DNA from: Bacteroidota bacterium
GTDB taxonomy: Bacteria > Bacteroidota > Bacteroidia > UBA8524
NCBI GenBank assembly: GCA_003531115.1
Contig: DQHT01000077.1
Coordinates: forward strand, 7,745 to 19,059
Direction of reading: 5' to 3'
DNA length: 11,315 bases
The notes under the pieces were generated by a model. The model ran no database searches and had not been told where the DNA came from. It saw only the letters and a list, made by a program, of their open reading frames with translations. Shown here piece by piece: positions 5,403-11,315 of the stretch. Position 1 is the stretch's first letter. Every line of letters begins with the position of its first letter. A program made the position numbers and the translations under genes.

Positions 5403-8400
5403 TTAAATCACAAGGGCATTTTCAACAATGCTGAGCAAGCCGTTTGCATTCTCGACCTCTACTTTAAAGTGGTGGTAGATCGTTTCGCCATCAACTTCTT
5501 TCAGCAACTCATCCAACTCATAAGTCATTGTACTATTTGAGACCTGTTCATCCAACTTTTGCCAATTGCCGGATGAGGTCATTTTATAAAGGTAATATTT
5601 CCCATTATAAGCAGTCGGTTCCCAACTTAGCTCAACATCATGTAGGATTTCCGGTGCACTCGTTGTTGAACCCACAGTATAGCTAATCTCAGGAGGTTCT
5701 GGGTTAATCACGTCAATCACATTCGCCATTACGATCTCTGAAGGCATGGATAACACCTCCTCGAGAACCTCATCTTCATTTAAAACTTCCCTTACTGCAC
5801 AGAGTCTATAATAGATAAGTTCTCCAAATGGAGGAAAGTCAAAATCGGCGAAATTGTCAATAAGCGGGCCATCAATGTCTACTGAAACTGCTTCGACCAT
5901 GGACCGCATGGAAAGTGCATCGGCATGATTCAGTGTTCTAAATATTTTCACCTTTGAAACTTGCTCATCCGGCAAATAGGGGTTCACCTCAAACTGGACT
6001 CCTGGAAGAACACTTGCATAAGGATCTGCCGGTATTGTTCGGATCTGTTTTATTCCCGGTTTCCCGGCTGGTTTTATATTAAGAAGACGAATCGGTTTAG
6101 AAATTGGACTGCTTTTGCCATAATCAATCTTGAAGTTGCTGTCCAATTCTACGGCATAATAAAAATAGAAGTTGTTGGACGCACCATCGAGTTTGTAATC
6201 CGTGAATTTAAGAAAGGTATTGCCAGTATCTGTATATTTCCTGACCATCGGAAATGGGTCGAATAAGGAGTCAGACGGAGCTAATGAGGTTCCATTAACT
6301 GCTTTTAGAACAGGATCTTTTGGTGAAAGTGGATGAGTACTTAAAGGCTTTACATGATCATATATAACCGGGGTCGAGGTCATTGGAGTAAAAACACTTC
6401 TGATTACAGCTTTAATGTCCTCAACAAGAGTTCCTGGTGCGGTGGCTCCGTCAAAATCCGGATCCGTTGCATTGTTATCAGGATTGGGAAAGGCATACCC
6501 ATTAAATTCATTGAATAAGCCGTTCACATCAGTGATGCAGTTTACAAGTTCATACCAACGGGTTGTAAACCATACATCGCCCACAGGATTGCCAAGGTTC
6601 TCGTAAATATCTTTCACAGTTTCAGAAAGGTATAAGGCGTTTAGGATACTTCCTTCATTGGCCTTATGGAACAACATTCCAAAAGGTGTTCGACCACCAT
6701 CGGTGTTGATTTGCGCAGCGAAGGTGTAGGAAGACATGCCATAGTAATCGGGTCTTGTGGCAAATACAGCACCCAAGGGCTCTTCAACCGGTGCTGCTTC
6801 AATAATCTCCCGGCCCATTATAAGTGATGGATTGGCAATTGCCGAACTATAACTTCTTGTAGTATCCAGGGATCTGCCCGTCAGCAAGGTCTTCCGAATT
6901 CTTTCCCCTTGTCCGGGAACTATCTGGTCTTTCCCAAAACCGGTTTCGGGCTTGAGGTAAACCCTATATCCCGGGTGAAAATGGATTGTGATATTTGCTC
7001 CCGTTCCTATTTCGACAGCGCTATCCTGAAAGAAAGGATCATAGATCACTAACTTCAGATTACTGTTGGCATCTGTGGTGATCTGCCATACCTCAAGAGA
7101 CCTGAGAATATCGTTATTCAAACTAGTAGGTACTCTCGCAGAACCTTTGTACCAACTGACATCGGAGTCAGGATGAGCTGTAAGTGGATTGCCTGAAAAC
7201 AAAGCTTCGTAGACGCCTGTCCTGTTAGTACCATCCAATATCTCAGCAATCGTTACTGCCCCCGCTATTCCAGAAACCAAAAGGTCCTTGGTAGTTGTAT
7301 CACCTGTTTTAACAGGTTCTGTGGTAGTGCTGAACTGAATCAATTCTACCTGTTTCGCAAGTATTTTATCCCAATTTCCAGTGGTGTTAAGGTTCTCCGG
7401 AACCGAAAACAACTCCCCGGCTACGGGGACCAGGTAGGTTATTGATGGCTTGTAATCACCCTCCTTTTCTTCGTCCTCGCCTGTAACTAATTTTATTTTC
7501 TGGATTATAAAGCCAGGACCATCCCCAGTTTGTTCGGGTTCAAGGATATCGAGTATAGGAAACTGGTTTTTTCCGCTGATCAGGTAACTGCCAATAAAAC
7601 GTTCGTGCTCATCAGAAGCAAAATTCAGCTCCGGAGAAACAGTGACATTACCAATTGTAAGCGCATAGGATCCTGAAACTACTTTTATTCTATCAGTACC
7701 CACTGGCACAGTGGACTTAATGACTCCAGAAATACTCGCCGGTTCGTTTGTTTTGAATAGAAATTCAACTTTGTCCGCAAATCTATAAGCCCGGAAATGG
7801 TTTTCATTCCATTCAAATGTCACTCTTGTAAGACCGTAATCTGCGCCTGGTGAAAGTGAAGATTTATAGTCGGCAAGACGATTCTGATCATACTGGGAAG
7901 TAATTATCAGAGGGTCTTCTTCCTGAATGTATACAGCGTTAAAATTAACAGGAGGCATCAATGTATTCCTTACAGGAAAACTTGTCTGACCTGTACTGAT
8001 TGTAGAACTTAAATCAGATGGCCGTGAAAACCAGTTAATGCTAAAAAGAGCATATTCAAAAGTGCCTTCTTCAATAAGTTTATGCGTAAGCAAGGTACCA
8101 CTCCGAAATGGAAGGAGAACCAATTCATCCGAATTGTCAGAATTTTGGTACTCATCATCTTTAAGGTCATCCGGTACTTCCCAGCTTTGCCCCTGTTCCC
8201 TATAATAGGCACTCGAATACACGGGAACGGAGCTTGAGCCAAGACTAAATTGCGGACCATTTGTATTAAATGGGGTAAGTTCTGGATAAAAACTGCTGTT
8301 GGAGATATTAAGATTAATAAATCGTGCATCTTCATAGATGGAATATCCATTATTGTCGGTCACCTTCGGAGGGTTTTCGCTTGTATCGCTGAAAATAACG

Positions 8401-9983
8401 CCATATGTTGGTGATGCGGCAGAAGGTGCGACTGACAATCGGCTATCAGAAGTTCCGGTGGGCAACGACATATATAAGTGCTGTACTGCACTAGATGCAG
8501 AAGGATTGATCAATTCCTCGTTAAGATATTCAGCCAGATAGATATACCGATTGGTACCAGTATAAGGTTCGATATGTCCCAAACCTAACATTCGTGCAGC
8601 ATGATAATCGAAAGAAATTAGATCCATCACATCCGCATAAAAGATTTCTATTTCTGTGTCATCCAGATTTGGGGTTTCAGTATAGATTTCAGAGCCTTCA
8701 GGATCATTGACATAATTCGTTACCAGTTTTTTGAGCCCGTTAACTGTATCACTCCATTTGCTTTGGTAATTGCTGGCCTTTACTTTCTTTCCGTCTCTGA
8801 AACGGGGCCATGCATCATCAATATCATTAGGCATCAATCTATTCCCTACCGTGGTGTCATTATCCGTCAATCCAAAGCTGCCAAGCTCCGTCCATTGATT
8901 GTTTGCGGTTGCCCATACGATAAAATCGGTGTAACAAGCAAGGTTGATCTTAACCGGTTTACAACTGTTGCATTGAAAGATTGCTTTTACAATATTTTCC
9001 TCGTAAACATATGCGGTATCCGGAGAAGATACGCTGTTATGTTGTTTTCTTGAACTGGTGGTATAAGCGGAATTGCCGTCCAGATTGATTTCTGAAACTG
9101 TCTCAATGTTGACAGAATATGTTCCCGAAGTGGATTCCATTTCCAGAACAAAGGCAAAAGCCGGTTTGTTTAGAATTTCTACTGAAATCGCACCGGTATA
9201 ATTTTCAATGATATCGGCATATTGAGTATATGGATCGTATTGACCTGTAAGGGAACTATATTGCTGTTTATCAAGAAAAGTTAGTATGATAGCATTATTG
9301 ACACCTTTCTTTTCCTCCTGGGGTAAGGCCGTTTTTGGAGGATTAATTGCATCAGGATCCAGTGTCAATATATCCTGTACCCAAAGAGCCTGATTAGGTC
9401 CCGGCTGAATATCCCAGTACGCGTAATTACCATTGAAATCGTGTGAATCTAACCAGTAAAGCCTGTAATACGCAGCTCCCTGAACATCTGTCCAGGTAAA
9501 TTGAATGTCGTCTTCAGTTTCTGCTCGTTGCACCGTTACTGCCTGACCTAATGGTTTTAAGGTTCCGTTTACTTCAGCAGCCAGCATAAAGGTGTAGGTG
9601 TTGCTGTCAAGCATGTTGACCATACCTCCGGCCATGGCATTTGCTTCAAATTCACCCAACTGTGAGTAAAACGGAAAATATTCATATGTCCACACGGCTG
9701 AGGCAGCGTCGGCAAATCCCGGTGCGCTCTCCAATGGTCGAAGTATAGTTGAATATTCATCCAGGTCACCTTCTTCAAACTGATGTTGATAGAGATTTAC
9801 ATAGTCTTCGAAGGGATCGGGGCTAAAATCACCCATTGGGTAATACAATCTTCTGTTGTAGTCAAAAATGCTCCACCTGATATGGTTTCCTTCAATGCTG
9901 CCATCTGAACCGTCAGAACCGGCGGCCTGGCAATAAAGTTGTTTAGACTGTATTTTCTGATTGTTATATAATTCCAGTGCCAT
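5403..9983 (-). CDS. Giant beta-rich protein with FN3-like segments, function unknown
   Basis: The 1526-aa product is not recognised as a characterised family. Residues 1-20 are polar, with no signal peptide or membrane helix, so it should start out in the cytoplasm. An N-terminal block has GSDGSDGS (22-29), then GNHIRW (32-37). FN3-like strands are visible at about 145-190 (FTWTDVQGAAYYRLYW), at about 1305-1425 and most clearly at 1425-1526 (ELSWEPTAYNGKYYLYK, then HHFKVEVENANG). The middle (about 440-600) has a compact non-FN3 segment with DYHAARMLGLGH (459-470) and YMSLPTG (504-510). Cysteines are few and include Cys338, Cys341 and Cys350. It starts 10 bases after the stop of the upstream gene, so the two are cotranscribed. 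The frame is intact over 4.6 kb, which argues for selection. A structural part of a phage-tail-like or other large assembly is one possibility; an unusual secreted protein is another. Confidence 0.8.
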   Translation of the reverse strand: MALELYNNQKIQSKQLYCQAAGSDGSDGSIEGNHIRWSIFDYNRRLYYPMGDFSPDPFEDYVNLYQHQFEEGDLDEYSTILRPLESAPGFADAASAVWTYEYFPFYSQLGEFEANAMAGGMVNMLDSNTYTFMLAAEVNGTLKPLGQAVTVQRAETEDDIQFTWTDVQGAAYYRLYWLDSHDFNGNYAYWDIQPGPNQALWVQDILTLDPDAINPPKTALPQEEKKGVNNAIILTFLDKQQYSSLTGQYDPYTQYADIIENYTGAISVEILNKPAFAFVLEMESTSGTYSVNIETVSEINLDGNSAYTTSSRKQHNSVSSPDTAYVYEENIVKAIFQCNSCKPVKINLACYTDFIVWATANNQWTELGSFGLTDNDTTVGNRLMPNDIDDAWPRFRDGKKVKASNYQSKWSDTVNGLKKLVTNYVNDPEGSEIYTETPNLDDTEIEIFYADVMDLISFDYHAARMLGLGHIEPYTGTNRYIYLAEYLNEELINPSASSAVQHLYMSLPTGTSDSRLSVAPSAASPTYGVIFSDTSENPPKVTDNNGYSIYEDARFINLNISNSSFYPELTPFNTNGPQFSLGSSSVPVYSSAYYREQGQSWEVPDDLKDDEYQNSDNSDELVLLPFRSGTLLTHKLIEEGTFEYALFSINWFSRPSDLSSTISTGQTSFPVRNTLMPPVNFNAVYIQEEDPLIITSQYDQNRLADYKSSLSPGADYGLTRVTFEWNENHFRAYRFADKVEFLFKTNEPASISGVIKSTVPVGTDRIKVVSGSYALTIGNVTVSPELNFASDEHERFIGSYLISGKNQFPILDILEPEQTGDGPGFIIQKIKLVTGEDEEKEGDYKPSITYLVPVAGELFSVPENLNTTGNWDKILAKQVELIQFSTTTEPVKTGDTTTKDLLVSGIAGAVTIAEILDGTNRTGVYEALFSGNPLTAHPDSDVSWYKGSARVPTSLNNDILRSLEVWQITTDANSNLKLVIYDPFFQDSAVEIGTGANITIHFHPGYRVYLKPETGFGKDQIVPGQGERIRKTLLTGRSLDTTRSYSSAIANPSLIMGREIIEAAPVEEPLGAVFATRPDYYGMSSYTFAAQINTDGGRTPFGMLFHKANEGSILNALYLSETVKDIYENLGNPVGDVWFTTRWYELVNCITDVNGLFNEFNGYAFPNPDNNATDPDFDGATAPGTLVEDIKAVIRSVFTPMTSTPVIYDHVKPLSTHPLSPKDPVLKAVNGTSLAPSDSLFDPFPMVRKYTDTGNTFLKFTDYKLDGASNNFYFYYAVELDSNFKIDYGKSSPISKPIRLLNIKPAGKPGIKQIRTIPADPYASVLPGVQFEVNPYLPDEQVSKVKIFRTLNHADALSMRSMVEAVSVDIDGPLIDNFADFDFPPFGELIYYRLCAVREVLNEDEVLEEVLSMPSEIVMANVIDVINPEPPEISYTVGSTTSAPEILHDVELSWEPTAYNGKYYLYKMTSSGNWQKLDEQVSNSTMTYELDELLKEVDGETIYHHFKVEVENANGLLSIVENALVI

Positions 9984-9993
9984 GCTGTAACTC

Positions 9994-11315
9994 TTATACG
10001 GTTGTTAAATCAATGGTAATGTTTGCCTGTTGTTTGACAACAAAAGCGTTTGTGTCAAAATCGAACAGTTTGAATTTGAAATTTAGGTTTAGGTCTCCTG
10101 CCGCGATATCCATGTTGTCATTTGAAATGAATACCTGTGAAGTATCCTTAGAAAATGCAACTCTTAGTGGAGTATTGTCCGGTATTCCTCCAACGTTGAG
10201 ACTCAGTACAAGTGACGAATCAATTTCTGTCTTAGGAAGTCTGGGGTCAATAAAGGGTTCCGGACTTCTGACAAGAATTCCCTTTATTACAGCTCCTTCT
10301 TTGAATACATTAACCTCGAAATTATCTGTAGCAGGAATCTGACCTACTTTGAGAATACCATTCATAAGCCGGTCAAAAGAAATGGCATATTTATCATATA
10401 ATGTGGTATCGGAAAGTGACTGACTGTTCAGCTCCTTTACTGCTTCAATCTGTGTTGCTGAATTCCAAACAACAGGAATGGAGTACAAGGCCTTTCTCTC
10501 GTTCCCTGGCTCAGTTGAGAGAACGTAACTTTGAAGTTGATCGTTCAACGAGCCATACCGGGAACTTTGGAATCCATATCGCCAAACTTCTTCCTTTTGG
10601 AGAGTACCGCCAGAGACGCCAAAATTACATTTCCATATTGCGGTATATAAGGTTTCTGGTTTAAGACTCTTTTGTACCTGAATTTTGAAGTATGGAATAG
10701 CGAATTGATGTGCTAGCTGAATGCAATTATTGTCAGGAGGCGTTTCATTAATCACTGCATCCAAAACAGCAAGATCGTTTCTGTACCAGAAGAATATTGG
10801 CACAGGTACTTTAATCCATGTAGGTTCCTGTGGGTTTTCAACATCCTGATCAGGAACAGATCCTTTTACTACTAATTCGATTTTACTTGTCAGCGGATCC
10901 AGACTGCCATACTGTGCCCAATCATTAAACATGTGATAGGTGTATTGTTGTTTAAAGATCAGAGAAAAGTCGATATTATTATAGTAGAGTGGTTTCGCAT
11001 CAAGCATCTTACTTCCTGGATGTGGAAATGACTTATCAAAGTCTAAATACTGTTGCAAGTCTTTAAGCTGGAACTCTTCATGCTTATTCTCGTTTTCCAG
11101 ATCAATGTAGGCCGGCAACCCCTTATGATAATGGCCAATAGGCCCTTTAGTCCGGAAACCAAACACATGATTTTTGACAAAGTTGTCATTACCATTTACT
11201 CGGTCTATTGTTTCCATTTCTATGGCGAAATAGGTATTAGGTCTCCAGATCGGTTGCACCACATGATTTAAAGCCGTAGTCATTGTTTTTGTATCGTCTT
11301 CAATCTGGGTGAATC
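9994..11315 (-). CDS. Partial Ig-like-domain protein, function unknown (5' end outside window)
   Basis: The first ATG in the window (11281-11283) gives 429 aa, but the frame stays open for ten more codons to the edge (FTQIEDDTKT before the Met), with no obvious ribosome site. The real start is therefore probably outside and this is the C-terminal part of a longer protein. Counting from that Met, residues 13-48 (WRPNTYFAIEMETIDRVNG then GFRTKGP) resemble the end of an SbsA/Big_5 bacterial Ig-like domain, where P-T-Y strands lead to a final F-x-T. Residues 207-243 (LKPETLYTAIWKCN then YGFQSSRY) repeat that pattern. The C-terminal 100 residues, starting near GILVRSPEPFIDPRLP, look like another beta domain. 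No catalytic motif is seen. The gene lies 10 bases upstream of the giant FN3-like gene in the same operon, so a shared complex is inferred. Confidence 0.75.
   Translation of the reverse strand, partial: FTQIEDDTKTMTTALNHVVQPIWRPNTYFAIEMETIDRVNGNDNFVKNHVFGFRTKGPIGHYHKGLPAYIDLENENKHEEFQLKDLQQYLDFDKSFPHPGSKMLDAKPLYYNNIDFSLIFKQQYTYHMFNDWAQYGSLDPLTSKIELVVKGSVPDQDVENPQEPTWIKVPVPIFFWYRNDLAVLDAVINETPPDNNCIQLAHQFAIPYFKIQVQKSLKPETLYTAIWKCNFGVSGGTLQKEEVWRYGFQSSRYGSLNDQLQSYVLSTEPGNERKALYSIPVVWNSATQIEAVKELNSQSLSDTTLYDKYAISFDRLMNGILKVGQIPATDNFEVNVFKEGAVIKGILVRSPEPFIDPRLPKTEIDSSLVLSLNVGGIPDNTPLRVAFSKDTSQVFISNDNMDIAAGDLNLNFKFKLFDFDTNAFVVKQQANITIDLTTV

Noticed and set aside
8009..8350. Minus-strand 113-codon frame inside the giant gene
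   Set aside because: It is an alternative frame of the intact 1526-aa gene, with no independent start signal or domain.

Overview
The window looks like a Bacteroidota chromosome, probably a Chitinophaga- or Saprospira-like lineage. The evidence is the gene content (LiaF-like protein with a LytS/LytTR pair, an integrase of the Bacteroidetes type, a DUF4248 protein) and a TTG-N17-TAnnTTTG promoter of the Bacteroidetes kind. No species can be named from the sequence alone.

Left part (1-2651): a hairpin with a T-run, probably the terminator of a gene left of the window, is followed by a promoter and a compact forward operon. The operon encodes a four-pass LiaF-like membrane protein, a LytS/YehU-type histidine kinase and a LytTR response regulator. 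The genes are 2 bases apart and then overlap by 8 bases, so this reads as one envelope-signalling unit.

Middle (2652-3550): 0.9 kb without a credible gene, but full of structure. It holds tandem TGATTTATGA units, two REP-like inverted repeats of one family in opposite orientations, and two adjacent hairpins, one of which forms an orphan minus-strand terminator. A 3' fragment of a tRNA (serine-like acceptor end) followed by a strong terminator comes next. Last is a cluster of five GGGTAAC motifs around the integrase promoter. The tRNA fragment next to an integrase marks a likely edge of a mobile element.

Integration module (3551-5273): a complete 410-aa tyrosine recombinase, then a 260-bp gap packed with GGGCAAT heptamers, including one large palindrome made of heptamer pairs, then a 75-aa DUF4248 protein. 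The two repeat families on either side of the integrase look like protein-binding arrays for recombination or autoregulation.

Right part (5403-11315, minus strand): two large adjacent genes read towards the integrase module. One encodes a 1526-aa beta-rich protein with FN3-like segments and no signal peptide. The other, 10 bases upstream, encodes a protein with Ig-like (SbsA/Big_5-like) segments whose frame is still open at the window edge. I do not recognise their function. They may be structural parts of a large cytoplasmically assembled complex carried as cargo, and they are the best candidate here for an undescribed system, which must continue beyond the right edge.
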